Of a stretch of DNA of 58,963 nt, positions 1 to 6,512 are shown in pieces. Source of the DNA: Chitinivibrionales bacterium (GTDB lineage: Bacteria > Fibrobacterota > Chitinivibrionia > Chitinivibrionales > WJKA01); contig WJLW01000057.1 of assembly GCA_014728295.1 (NCBI GenBank), positions 1-58,963 on the forward strand, given 5' to 3'. Positions within the stretch are counted from its first letter, which is position 1. Every line of letters starts with the position of its first letter. A program made the position numbers and the translations under genes. The notes under the pieces are model-generated. The model had not been told where the DNA came from. It saw only the letters and a program-made list of their open reading frames with translations, and ran no database searches.

Positions 1-462
1 ACTTTTCGTATACCGTAAAACAGATGGATTTTTCTGGTTTTTCCGGTTTTGTATTGCCCCGGCCAGGAAAGAAAGAAACGGAGAGATTCCGGTACCGCCC
101 GCAATCAGTATGACATCCTGTTCCGGCTTTACGCAGGAATCTATAATAAAATGCCCATAGGGCAGCTTAAGCCACACATCTTTGCCGATTTCAAGTTCCT
201 GCTGCATGCGGGAGGTGTATTGTCCTTTTACGCTGTAGACTACAATAATGGTATCACTTGCTGGAGGACTCGCGATTGAAAAAACCCGTGATTCGGGCTA
301 GAAACCGCCACAGGGGTCGAACTCATCAATTGTAAGATGTAAGAACTGTCCTGCTTTAAACCGGGGAATTCGTTTTCCGGGAGTAAGTTCAAGGGTATAC
401 ACGCCGTCATCGTGATTAACGATATTTTTTACGGTTGCGGGAATTTTTATCGGGTTTGCCAT
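1..462 (-). pseudogene. Broken ferredoxin-NADP reductase-like flavoprotein, 3' part off the window
   Basis: Read leftward from ATG at 462-460, the sequence gives the start of an FAD-binding FR-type oxidoreductase: GQFLHLTID, then the FAD motif RVFSIAS, then the NAD(P) loop GGTGISPF. An in-frame TAG at 298-300 (codon 55) falls directly before PESRVFSIAS, where I expect Trp, so TGG to TAG would explain it. Close to the window edge (about 20-45) the family-like continuation KIHLFYGIRK lies in another frame, suggesting a second lesion. There is no Shine-Dalgarno; the start codon abuts an octamer repeat array. The family transfers electrons between NAD(P)H and a ferredoxin or oxygenase partner. 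It is either a true pseudogene or two assembly errors. Confidence 0.6.
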
Positions 463-502
463 GGGTCGGTTTATCGGTTATTCGGTCTATCGGTTAGTCC
501 GG
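463..502. repeat. Octamer array a (5 units)
   Basis: Four exact 8-bp-period units ending TCGGT (463-470, 471-478, 479-486, 487-494) and one degenerate unit (495-502) fill almost the whole gap between the reductase start (462) and the MarR gene stop (507). On the coding (minus) strand the unit reads ACCGANNN. Confidence 0.85.
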
Positions 503-506
503 CAGG

Positions 507-815
507 TCATTTATCAACCTCAGCCTTAAGCTCCTCTATCTCGCGCCGCATGTTCTCGAACTCATGTATTCTGTTTCCAAGATATGTTTTTGTAAGGGAT
601 ATCTTTTCTTTCATGCCCTCTGGAGTAAGAATATAGCGCCAACGGATTGTTCCGGGTACTGTAGTAAGCCGTCGGGCTTTGATAATTCCTTTTTCAACAA
701 GTCCGGCAACCACATAATTCACCTTGCCTAAACTAATATCCAGCGTTGATGCAAGCGATCTTTGCGTATGAGCCGGGTTTTGCTCTATTTCTCTGAGTAC
801 TTTGAATTCTATCAT
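507..815 (-). CDS. EPS-associated MarR-type winged-helix regulator (copy 1)
   Basis: A 102-residue protein with a winged-helix DNA-binding domain (residues ~1-75: helix, HTH around TQRSLASTLDISLGKVNYVV, wing with YILTPEGMKEK) and a short C-terminal coiled coil (EFENMRREIEELKAEVDK). It matches the small MarR-like family found in exopolysaccharide gene clusters (TIGR04176 type). A close paralogue sits at 7442-7759; both share AHTQRSLA, LGK and GMKEK, with the same gene-upstream 23-bp element. It probably binds promoter or leader DNA of EPS genes, but target and effector are inferred only. The start at 815 fits the paralogue's MIEYK start. Confidence 0.85.
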   Translation of the reverse strand: MIEFKVLREIEQNPAHTQRSLASTLDISLGKVNYVVAGLVEKGIIKARRLTTVPGTIRWRYILTPEGMKEKISLTKTYLGNRIHEFENMRREIEELKAEVDK

Positions 816-990
816 GTACTATTTACCACGGAGTGCACGGATAATTTACAGTAGAAGAGCAAGGCACATTTCTGAGATATGGCCGCAAGAGGAAATTGTA
901 ATCAAGAAATGGTTTTGATAGTATGATTTTTGGATTATAATTTGTTTAGAATTTAGAAATTCGAATTTTGTGCTTGTTTGCTAACGAATG

Positions 991-1013
991 CTCCTTACCC
1001 CCGTCAGCGGCAC
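991..1013 (-). promoter_or_regulatory. 23-bp EPS leader element, copy A
   Basis: One of five near-identical 23-bp copies. Invariant on the plus strand are CC at columns 3-4, CCCCC at 8-12, T at 14, GCGG at 17-20 and AC at 22-23. It lies 175 bp ahead of the MarR regulator start at 815, with the G-rich strand in the direction of transcription. Function is unknown; an operator or leader-RNA element is inferred from its repeated placement before EPS genes. Confidence 0.6.
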
Positions 1014-1059
1014 TGGAAAAATACCCCCTACGATTCGTAAGTCCTTGAAACATAGAATC

Positions 1060-1074
1060 GTTCAACTGTTGAAC
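1060..1074. promoter_or_regulatory. Perfect 6-bp inverted repeat, possible operator
   Basis: GTTCAA-CTG-TTGAAC is a perfect dyad with a 3-bp centre, placed between the 23-bp element and the octamer array upstream of the MarR gene. It has the size of a dimeric winged-helix binding site. No second copy was seen in the window. Confidence 0.3.
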
Positions 1075-1114
1075 AATATAGTAAAGAGACCGGGAATATA
1101 CAAGTGTTGTTTTT

Positions 1115-1179
1115 ATATCGGTTTGTCGGTTTACTCGGTGAATGGGTGAATCGGTGTATGGGTATATGGGTTGATCGGA
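1115..1179. repeat. Octamer array b (8 units)
   Basis: Eight units of the form NNATCGGT or NNATGGGT with 8-bp period, with one 9-bp slip near 1131-1139. The array ends 13 bp beyond the stop of the AlbA/RecG-like gene (1193), so it marks that gene's 3' seam. Confidence 0.8.
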
Positions 1180-1192
1180 TGTTCAGAAAATC

Positions 1193-1924
1193 TCATTTAA
1201 CAACTTCCCACCAACCACCTTTATCAGGTCCTTTGCGAAGCAGCCTTTTCGCGTTTTTCAGCTTTTCAAGGTCCCGCTTTATTGTTTTTTCACTGACATT
1301 GCTGGAAATGGCTAATTCCGGAATCGTTGCTTTGGGATTCTTTTTAAGAATTGTAATTATCAGGTTCGAACGCTTTTCAGGGACATTTTCAGGGACATTT
1401 TCAGGGACATTTTCAGGGACATTTTGAACTTTTCCGTAAATAGTTACACGAAATCCCTGTGCAATTTCCTCAAATAGGGGTGCCGGCAGACCCGCATTTT
1501 CACATGATTCAATTATTCGCTTAATACCTGATCCATATTTTTCAATTAAACCTGCATTCTTAAACAAGTCGGCTATCTTTTTATTTCTAGGACGTGATGG
1601 GTAATTATTTGAAAGCAGTTTTTGTATTGAAAGGTCCGATGGCAGTTCTCCTGGATTAAATATTTCCAGCCGTTCAGGAAATATTTTTATCACTGTATCT
1701 GCACTCTGAGAGTAATCCCGGTGAACTATAGCATTTATAACCGCTTCACGGACAGCATCAAGTGGAAAGTCCCATATTTCGTCCCGTTGAGGTTTTCCAG
1801 AATCATCGATACCAAGATATACAGATCCGCCTTTCGCATTTGCAAATGCACAGAGCGTTTCGATTGTTTCTTTATCGAAAGTCGTTTTGAATTCTACGGT
1901 TGAGCATTCTTTTGGGGGGAGCAT
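1193..1924 (-). CDS. AlbA_2/RecG-like DNA-binding regulator with internal deletion
   Basis: 243 residues from ATG 1924 (MLPPKE). Residues ~5-45 are the start of a Schlafen AlbA_2 domain (VEFKTTF...NAKGGSVYLGIDDSG). This jumps straight to the ATPase-like C-terminal block (FPLDAVREAVINAIVHRDY...GLIEKYGSGIKRI), then a VPEN repeat linker and a C-terminal HTH (ATIPELAISSNVSEKTIKRDL). Full-length relatives have roughly 180 more residues between DDSGK and the FPLDA block, so an in-frame deletion near 1785-1795 is likely. The reading frame is otherwise intact. Upstream in-frame codons to 1948 run through octamer repeats, so I prefer the 1924 start. Function after the deletion is doubtful. Confidence 0.65.
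   Translation of the reverse strand: MLPPKECSTVEFKTTFDKETIETLCAFANAKGGSVYLGIDDSGKPQRDEIWDFPLDAVREAVINAIVHRDYSQSADTVIKIFPERLEIFNPGELPSDLSIQKLLSNNYPSRPRNKKIADLFKNAGLIEKYGSGIKRIIESCENAGLPAPLFEEIAQGFRVTIYGKVQNVPENVPENVPENVPEKRSNLIITILKKNPKATIPELAISSNVSEKTIKRDLEKLKNAKRLLRKGPDKGGWWEVVK
1378..1425. repeat. 12-bp tandem repeat, 4 perfect copies, in frame
   Basis: Four exact copies of CAGGGACATTTT encode the tetrapeptide NVPE repeated in the linker before the C-terminal HTH. The unit is a multiple of three, so copy-number change alters linker length without shifting frame. VPEN-type linkers are known in this family. Confidence 0.9.
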
Positions 1925-1940
1925 TGTTCGGTTGTTCAGT
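1925..1940. repeat. Octamer array g (2 units)
   Basis: Two 8-bp units (TGTTCGGT, TGTTCAGT) lie immediately upstream of the AlbA/RecG-like start at 1924 and fill most of the gap to the YgiT stop at 1949. Confidence 0.6.
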
Positions 1941-1948
1941 TTCATCAA

Positions 1949-2194
1949 TTAAGCAACTGCTTTATATGAATGTCCTAATTCCTCTAAGCCGGTTGTATCA
2001 TTGCAGGCAAGTTTTTGCCGAATTTGTTCAAAACGTGTTACAATAGTTTTTGAATTCAACCGTTCCCCGCAATGGAGGCATACTTCTGCATCAACAGTGA
2101 TGGAAGCAACATTCTGCCCGCCTTTTAATAATTTTTCCACTTTTTTTGTTTCGATGTCGCCGCCGCAGACGGGACAATTTTCAAATGGAACCAT
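1949..2194 (-). CDS. YgiT-type zinc-finger protein (MqsA-like antitoxin N-domain)
   Basis: 81 residues. Two Cys pairs, CPVCGG (residues ~6-11) and CLHCGE (~38-43), form the zinc ribbon of the YgiT/MqsA antitoxin family. The C-terminal HTH of full MqsA is absent; only a short helical tail follows, as is usual for YgiT-type partners of DUF4258 toxins. The start at 2194 is chosen because GGAG lies about 8 bp upstream and homology begins there. The toxin-like frame ahead of it overlaps by 14 bp, the usual coupling, but appears truncated. Likely an orphaned antitoxin. Confidence 0.75.
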   Translation of the reverse strand: MVPFENCPVCGGDIETKKVEKLLKGGQNVASITVDAEVCLHCGERLNSKTIVTRFEQIRQKLACNDTTGLEELGHSYKAVA

Positions 2195-2306
2195 CTTTTT
2201 TTCTCCGTAATTCGGAGTTAATCCATTTTCCTGGATCAGGTCGATAAACGGTAATAAGCACAGCCCATTTATTCGCATTATTATATGCCCATACGCTGTG
2301 GGTGAT
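2181..2306 (-). pseudogene. C-terminal remnant of a DUF4258-type toxin
   Basis: A 41-codon frame, open from just after a TAA at 2307-2309, reads HSVWAYNNANKW, then AVLITVYRPDPGKW, ending RRKKDGSI. The TVYxPDPxKW ending with a basic tail is typical of DUF4258 toxins, which precede YgiT-type antitoxins with a short overlap exactly as here. The N-terminal half is missing. Upstream (about 2307-2430) there is a charged open frame containing CPYLSEEQREL and FEKRAEWMAEWLQK that I cannot assign. Confidence 0.5.
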
Positions 2307-2383
2307 TTAGCTTTCATTGGTATCGTTTGCCTTCTGCAACCACTCCGCCATCCACTCCGCCCTTTTTTCAAAAGGAAGACGGC

Positions 2384-2782
2384 TCAGTTCCCGTTGTTCT
2401 TCGGAGAGATAGGGGCAGTGCTCCGGAATTTTCGGGCTTTTTTTAAATTTGTTATCATTGCTCCAGTTTTACAGCACAGGTCATCAGTCGATATAAATAC
2501 ATCTTTTTCGATATAGCCAATTTCGTGGGCGATTTCCAGTTAGGTGCGCAGTTCTGCTAATGAACCCTGAGCGATGTTGAGAAAATAGACAAACTCCTTG
2601 TCGCCCGCCCTTTGATAGCCCTCCGCGATGTTCGATGCTACCGAAACCGCCGAGCGCTGGATCTGGTCTCTGAGACCGAAATCCCTTGCAAATGCACCTA
2701 TCGCAGTAAACTTATAGACAACGACCGCCAGTGACTTGGCTTCCAGCCAGGCTCTCAGCTGTTTGAAGGATTGATAGGGCAT
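2384..2782 (-). pseudogene. Four-helix bundle protein (S23/IVP family), copy 1, stopped by TAA
   Basis: From ATG 2782 the frame reads a typical four-helix bundle protein: SFKQLRAW, DQIQRSAVSVASNIAEGY, FLNIAQGSLAELRT. It meets an in-frame TAA at 2540-2542 exactly where the copy at 5487-5846 has Gln (LRTQLEIAHEIGY), then continues LEIAHEIGYIEKDVF to LKKARK. CAA to TAA is a one-base change. After KARK it diverges from copy 2 and runs to TGA at 2384. Function of the family is unknown; members are common in surface-polysaccharide and accessory loci, and DGR Avd proteins share the fold. No Shine-Dalgarno; the start abuts octamer array c. Confidence 0.75.
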
Positions 2783-2829
2783 GGTCGGTTGCTCGGTTAT
2801 TCGGTTTATGGGTGAATGGGTTATTCGAC
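2782..2829. repeat. Octamer array c (6 units)
   Basis: Units TGGTCGGT, TGCTCGGT, TATTCGGT, TTATGGGT, GAATGGGT, TATTCGAC with strict 8-bp period. It begins at the start codon of four-helix copy 1 and runs into the stop codon of the HEPN gene (2821-2823), filling the seam completely. Confidence 0.9.
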
Positions 2830-3222
2830 AGTGCCCGTTTCAAAATGTCGATCCAGTTCAGCAACGAAGCGCTTCGTATCTTCTATCCAAGGTACTACAT
2901 CTGCCTTTTCAAAAGTAAAAAAGTCACCGTAATCGCTTTCTTGACGGCGCTCGAATAAGTCACTATAAATTGCGGCTAAATTTTTGGAAATCAAACCAGA
3001 TTTTACAAAGTGTACATTGAACAATGAACGAATACCAGTGTCTTTTGACGAAGAATAACCATTCTTTTCCAATAAAGCGGATACAATGTAAAAACATGCA
3101 TAATAGAGTCTGTTTACACAGGTGTTCCAGTGATCTGTTTTTGCCATCAGTTCTGCTTCGTCCAACGCTTCCCATGCCCGTTCGCGACGATACTGGATAA
3201 TGTCACCGTTATATTCTTTCAT
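2821..3222 (-). CDS. HEPN-domain protein, module 1
   Basis: 133 residues, all helical, with the HEPN core NRLYYACFYIVSALL (residues ~38-52) and RRQESDYGDF near residue 91. It pairs with the nucleotidyltransferase at 3219-3524, whose stop it overlaps by 4 bp (ATGA), so the two are translationally coupled. In known NTase/HEPN pairs the HEPN protein is the toxin-like RNase or a substrate-binding subunit; the sharp RX4-6H RNase motif is not obvious here. The stop codon lies inside octamer array c. Confidence 0.8.
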   Translation of the reverse strand: MKEYNGDIIQYRRERAWEALDEAELMAKTDHWNTCVNRLYYACFYIVSALLEKNGYSSSKDTGIRSLFNVHFVKSGLISKNLAAIYSDLFERRQESDYGDFFTFEKADVVPWIEDTKRFVAELDRHFETGTVE

Positions 3223-3524
3223 ATAACAATACCTTCCCGCTCGATCGCCCGGTGAAGCGGCAATTGACGGTGTCGCTGGTCATACCACGTTCCACGACTT
3301 CTTATACGAGAACTGATAATTTCTCCAGTGTCCCATTCAATTTCATACAGGGCATGGCGGATCCTGTCTGTACGTGCACAATCTACGGGGCCGTCAACGA
3401 GAACCAGAAAATCCCAATCAGACTCTTTTCCACCTTCTCCACGAGCTTGAGATCCAAAGAGGATTATTTGCGCATCCGGCTCGATGGAAAGCACAGTGTC
3501 ATTTACTTTTTCGGGTATGTTCAT
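3219..3524 (-). CDS. MNT-type nucleotidyltransferase, module 1
   Basis: 101 residues with the minimal nucleotidyltransferase signature GSQARGEGGKESDWDFLVL (residues ~24-42), supplying the paired acidic metal ligands. A tail of ~45 residues follows with many Arg residues. First gene of a two-gene NTase/HEPN module. The start ATG at 3522-3524 is directly preceded by octamer array d rather than by a Shine-Dalgarno. Likely role: nucleotide transfer to the partner (antitoxin-like); the target is inferred from the family. Confidence 0.8.
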   Translation of the reverse strand: MNIPEKVNDTVLSIEPDAQIILFGSQARGEGGKESDWDFLVLVDGPVDCARTDRIRHALYEIEWDTGEIISSRIRSRGTWYDQRHRQLPLHRAIEREGIVI

Positions 3525-3560
3525 TGGTTATTCGGTCGTTCGGTTGTTCGGTTAGATCGA
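3522..3560. repeat. Octamer array d (5 units)
   Basis: Units ending TTGGT, TATTCGGT, CGTTCGGT, TGTTCGGT, TAGATCGA with exact 8-bp spacing. It fills the seam between the module 1 NTase start (3524) and the HepT stop (3564). Confidence 0.85.
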
Positions 3561-3563
3561 GTC

Positions 3564-3977
3564 TTACGGCTTCCAATTATAAACGGCTTCTGCAAACTGA
3601 CGGAATTCATCGAGATGTTCTTTGATAATTTTCCAGACGATAGTCCAGTCAATTTTGGTATAGGCATGCACTGCAAGATTGCGAAAACCGACGGCTTTTT
3701 TCATTCTTTCACCAAGTGATGGCGATATCAGCTTTCGGGAAACTAATTCTTCAAAAGCCTCTCCCATAGTAGCAGGAACTGGAGCATTGGATTCACTCAA
3801 AATAATCATAGCCATATCACTTGAAAGCTGGACCGCACGTTCAAGATTAATAATAATAATGTCCTGTAAATCGATATCTGACTCGAGAATTTCTTTTGAC
3901 GATGGGACCTTTTGAGAAATCCTGGCAACGCACCGCTCCAGAGATTCAATTTTTGATTTTATCAGGTCATGTACCAT
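3564..3977 (-). CDS. hepT: HepT-like toxin RNase (DUF86/HEPN), module 2
   Basis: 137 residues, HEPN fold, with the catalytic and modification motif RNLAVHAY (RX4HXY, residues ~99-106). In characterised HepT toxins this motif cleaves RNA, and its Tyr is AMPylated by MntA. FEELVSRKLISPSLGERMKKAVGFRN is the usual context; DUF86 proteins are normally 110-140 residues, so this one is complete. It overlaps the upstream mntA by 11 bp. Not closely similar to the HEPN protein at 2821-3222, so the two modules arrived separately. Confidence 0.85.
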   Translation of the reverse strand: MVHDLIKSKIESLERCVARISQKVPSSKEILESDIDLQDIIIINLERAVQLSSDMAMIILSESNAPVPATMGEAFEELVSRKLISPSLGERMKKAVGFRNLAVHAYTKIDWTIVWKIIKEHLDEFRQFAEAVYNWKP

Positions 3978-4380
3978 ATATAAATCGCTGTGCCTTTCGA
4001 TCCAGAGATCGGCGCATCAAAGGCGCAAAGTCCGAATTCCAGTACCACATTTTACGTATTATTTTCCGTAATGTTTCAGTGTTCCTTTTTATAATAATCT
4101 TTCCCGAAGATACCGCTTCGGTAATTATGAAACCATTTTCTTTTGACAGATCTATAATATCAACATCGCGGTGCAAGAAACCGGACAACTCAGTTGCGAC
4201 AGCAATTCTTCTTTCCAGAGTCATTTCAGATTCACATGCAATACCAATATCGACATCACTGTCTTTACGCAATCGATTCTTGACAACAGAACCAAATACG
4301 GTTACAACAGCAATTTCGTGAAAATGTGCCTGGAAAAAAGTGCGGACTTTTTCTATGATAATGTCAGATTCTGTTTTCAT
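3967..4380 (-). CDS. mntA: MntA-like nucleotidyltransferase antitoxin, module 2
   Basis: 137 residues with the nucleotidyltransferase motif GSVVKNRLRKDSDVDIGI (residues ~31-48) and a third acidic position in HRDVDIIDL. MntA AMPylates the RX4HXY Tyr of HepT and so neutralises it. Overlaps rfbG upstream by 17 bp and hepT downstream by 11 bp, so rfbG-mntA-hepT are probably co-transcribed. The last ~25 residues (MRRSLDRKAQRFIYGT) extend beyond the minimal fold. Confidence 0.85.
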   Translation of the reverse strand: MKTESDIIIEKVRTFFQAHFHEIAVVTVFGSVVKNRLRKDSDVDIGIACESEMTLERRIAVATELSGFLHRDVDIIDLSKENGFIITEAVSSGKIIIKRNTETLRKIIRKMWYWNSDFAPLMRRSLDRKAQRFIYGT

Positions 4381-5440
4381 TATAGCTATTTATTTGCTCA
4401 ATACACACATCATTAATATTCCCATTAGCGGAATATGCTTTATACCATTCAACAATTCGTTCTACTGTCTCGGTGACATTCCACCGCGGATGCCATCCAA
4501 GTTTTTTGTGGGCTTTTGAGCTGTCAAGCTGCAAAAGACCGGCCTCGTGGGGACCGCTGTCTTTTCCAAATTCATATGATGCGCTATCACCCCATTGTGA
4601 GCACAGCAATGTTACCAGTTTTTCAACCGTCTGGGTGTCATTGGTGTGCGGACCGAAATTCCAAGCATCGGCGTATGCCGGTCCGTCATCCCATAATTTT
4701 TGCGCAAGGACCATATACCCGGATAGCGGCTCAAGGACATGCTGCCAGGGTCTTACTGCTCCGGGATTACGCACAACAACAGGTTCATTTTTTATTAGTG
4801 CACGCATGCAGTCTGGAACGATTCTGTCGGCGGCCCAGTCTCCCCCGCCTATGACATTGCCCGCCCGAGCCGAAGCCACACCTACGTTATGATCTGAATA
4901 ATTATCGGGGTTAAAAAATGAACGACGGTATGCCGATACAACAAGCTCCGCACACCCTTTGCTGCTTGAATAAGGATCATATCCACCCATAGGCTCATTT
5001 TCGCGATACGGCCAGATCCATTCCTTGTTCTCATAACATTTATCTGTTGTGATAATGACAACCGAGCGGACGGATGGACAAAAACGGACTGCCTCGAGCA
5101 GGTTGACCGTTCCCATGACATTGGTCCGGTATGTTTCCACAGGATTGATATACGATTCTCGCACCAGCGGCTGGGCTGCAAAGTGGAACACTATTTCGGG
5201 CGAGGATTTTTGTATGGTGGCTTTTAATTTCTCAAGATCAGCAATATCACCAATAATGGAATGAACCTGATCAGATATATGAGCATCATCAAAAAGGCTG
5301 GGATTTGTCGGCGGCTGCAAAGCATACCCGGTAACATCAGCGCCCAGTTGTGAGAGCCAGATACTAAGCCAGGATCCTTTGAATCCGGTGTGTCCGGTTA
5401 GAAAAACTCGTTTTTTGTTCCAGAAATTTTTATTTATCAT
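4364..5440 (-). CDS. rfbG: CDP-glucose 4,6-dehydratase
   Basis: 358 residues, extended SDR. N-terminal NAD-binding loop TGHTGFKGSWL (residues ~15-25), catalytic region ITTDKCYEN and YxxxK in DPYSSSKG, and conserved RAGNVIGGGDWA. It converts CDP-D-glucose to CDP-4-keto-6-deoxyglucose for 3,6-dideoxyhexoses or other deoxysugars of surface polysaccharides. RfbF (CDP-glucose pyrophosphorylase) and later pathway genes are not in the window. Start ATG 5440 abuts octamer array e without a Shine-Dalgarno. A broken second copy lies at 6513-6788. Confidence 0.92.
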   Translation of the reverse strand: MINKNFWNKKRVFLTGHTGFKGSWLSIWLSQLGADVTGYALQPPTNPSLFDDAHISDQVHSIIGDIADLEKLKATIQKSSPEIVFHFAAQPLVRESYINPVETYRTNVMGTVNLLEAVRFCPSVRSVVIITTDKCYENKEWIWPYRENEPMGGYDPYSSSKGCAELVVSAYRRSFFNPDNYSDHNVGVASARAGNVIGGGDWAADRIVPDCMRALIKNEPVVVRNPGAVRPWQHVLEPLSGYMVLAQKLWDDGPAYADAWNFGPHTNDTQTVEKLVTLLCSQWGDSASYEFGKDSGPHEAGLLQLDSSKAHKKLGWHPRWNVTETVERIVEWYKAYSANGNINDVCIEQINSYNENRI

Positions 5441-5483
5441 GGTTGTTCGGTTGCTCGGTTTATCGGTTGCTCGGTCTGGCGGC
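5438..5483. repeat. Octamer array e (5 units)
   Basis: Units TGTTCGGT, TGCTCGGT, TTATCGGT, TGCTCGGT and a decayed CTGGCGGC, exact 8-bp period, from the rfbG start codon to 3 bp before the four-helix copy 2 stop (5487). Confidence 0.88.
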
Positions 5484-5486
5484 CCA

Positions 5487-5846
5487 TCATGTTTTGCGGG
5501 CCTTTTTAAGATTTGTTAACATTGCTCCTACTTTACAGCAATGGTCATCGATGAGAATAAAATCATTTTCATTTATATAACCGATTTCATGGGCTATTTC
5601 AAGTTGAGTTCTCAATTCTGATAAGGACCCCTGTGAAATGTTAAGAAAATGAAGAAATTCTTTATTAGACGTTCGTTCGTATCCTTCGGCAATATTGGAA
5701 ACGACTGATACTGATGAGCGCTGGATCTGGTCCTTTAGTCCGAAGTCGCGGGAGAATTTGTCGGCACCGGTGATTTTGTAAATGGCGACAGCGAGATTTT
5801 TTGCTTCTTTCCAGACGTTTAGTTGTTTGAAGGATTGATTTTGATG
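5487..5846 (-). CDS. Four-helix bundle protein (S23/IVP family), copy 2, start codon displaced
   Basis: The frame encodes SFKQLNVW...DQIQRSSVSVVSNIAEGY...LRTQLEIAHEIGYINEND...LKKARKT and stops at TGA 5487-5489, the full length of the family (~118 residues). At the position of the copy 1 ATG this copy has CAT (5844-5846). No ATG, GTG or TTG start lies in frame upstream before a TGA near 5894. The only ATG nearby (5865) is in another frame and belongs to a duplicated piece of the AlbA/RecG-like gene start. The body looks functional, the initiation does not. Probably a recombination product. Confidence 0.6.
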   Translation of the reverse strand, partial: HQNQSFKQLNVWKEAKNLAVAIYKITGADKFSRDFGLKDQIQRSSVSVVSNIAEGYERTSNKEFLHFLNISQGSLSELRTQLEIAHEIGYINENDFILIDDHCCKVGAMLTNLKKARKT

Positions 5847-5869
5847 ATTCTTTTGGGGGGAGCATTGTT
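5847..5869. repeat. 23-bp exact repeat of the AlbA/RecG-like gene start
   Basis: Positions 5847-5869 are identical to 1906-1928, which carry the MLPPKE start of the AlbA/RecG-like gene. Here the sequence is joined directly to the four-helix gene body. It looks like a recombination scar. Confidence 0.8.
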
Positions 5870-5892
5870 TATCGGTTGTTCGGTTAATGGGT
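5869..5892. repeat. Octamer array f (3 units)
   Basis: TTATCGGT, TGTTCGGT, TAATGGGT at exact 8-bp spacing, between the duplicated gene-start scar and the TumE-like stop (5912). Confidence 0.75.
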
Positions 5893-5911
5893 CAAAGCCC
5901 TATATATCAGA

Positions 5912-6238
5912 TTATCCTGTGGAAAATTCATTTTCAATTTCAGTAATTACATCCTGCAAACATATCGACTTACTTGGTAATATATCATCATCAACATGCA
6001 CATGGTGAGGATAGGTATGCAAATGTTTATGGTGAGGAGCATTGTCCCACCGTTTTATTAATTTGTGATTAAGGTCCTGCCAATGAAATGAATATAGTCT
6101 TTCGTCTTTAGATACATACTCTTTTATGTGCAGGATAGTATCATTTCGCAAATATGCGCAAATCCTGTAAAATGAGCCGTTTTGCCAGTGTCGATATTGA
6201 TTTACAGTACAGCTTTTTACGATTGAAGAATTATCAAG
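5912..6238 (-). CDS. TumE-like toxin (DUF6516 family)
   Basis: Open frame of 108 codons; the family region is YSFHWQDLN, KLIKRWDNAPHHKHL, YPHHVHV and the tail CLQDVITEIENEF, matching DUF6516/TumE toxins. Homology begins near the upper end (SSIVKSCTVNQYRHW), but there is no ATG: the frame opens after a TAA at 6239-6241, and the first ordinary alternative start is TTG at 6151-6149, which would lose the N-terminal part. The upstream 85-residue gene overlaps the frame (stop at 6234-6236), so translational coupling with an unusual start is possible. TumE toxins act with an antitoxin partner. Confidence 0.65.
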   Translation of the reverse strand, partial: LDNSSIVKSCTVNQYRHWQNGSFYRICAYLRNDTILHIKEYVSKDERLYSFHWQDLNHKLIKRWDNAPHHKHLHTYPHHVHVDDDILPSKSICLQDVITEIENEFSTG

Positions 6239-6491
6239 TTATTTCAAAATGGTCATGCATTAATTCCTCGTCATTTTTAATAGCTTCTGCTAATTCCTCA
6301 CGGTATGCTTTCCATTCCACGTAACTATCCCAGTCCTCGAAAGATTCTTTTTTATCATATGTTTTTTTTTCAAAAGAATCAAAATCGCCATACATCTTTG
6401 TGTAAATTTCTATCTTTTGTTTTAATTCATGGATTCTATGAAGTAATTCCATTTTTAATGCATACTTTGCATCTGAACGTGAAAATTTCAA
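6234..6491 (-). CDS. Small acidic helical protein, probable antitoxin of the TumE-like toxin
   Basis: 85 residues, strongly charged and predicted helical (MELLHRIHELKQKIEIY..., EELAEAIKNDEELMHDHFEIT). I do not recognise a family, and no HTH of the TumA type is evident. Its stop overlaps the open frame of the toxin-like gene, and the pair is isolated between array f and the broken rfbG copy, so an antitoxin role is inferred from position only. Confidence 0.55.
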   Translation of the reverse strand: MKFSRSDAKYALKMELLHRIHELKQKIEIYTKMYGDFDSFEKKTYDKKESFEDWDSYVEWKAYREELAEAIKNDEELMHDHFEIT

Positions 6492-6512
6492 CGTTGGGAT
6501 CTCCTCGTTTAT

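Larger units (their letters stand above)
816..1192. other. 377-bp gap with a 23-bp element, a dyad and an octamer array
   Basis: No gene is visible. On the minus strand this is the leader of the MarR gene. It holds the 23-bp EPS element (991-1013), the half-site ATTCGTAA (1033-1040), a perfect inverted repeat GTTCAA-CTG-TTGAAC (1060-1074) and octamer array b (1115-1179). The stretch 880-960 is AT-rich without recognisable structure. Confidence 0.7.

Noticed and set aside
991..1013. The 23-bp element contains GGCGGTA as in the RfaH ops/JUMPstart site
   Set aside because: The match is only in some copies and lies on the strand opposite to transcription of the following genes, so it would not act as an ops site.
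463..5892. Octamer arrays as a CRISPR array or integron attC sites
   Set aside because: Units are 8 bp with no spacers and no cas genes, and no integrase or attC-like hairpins are seen.
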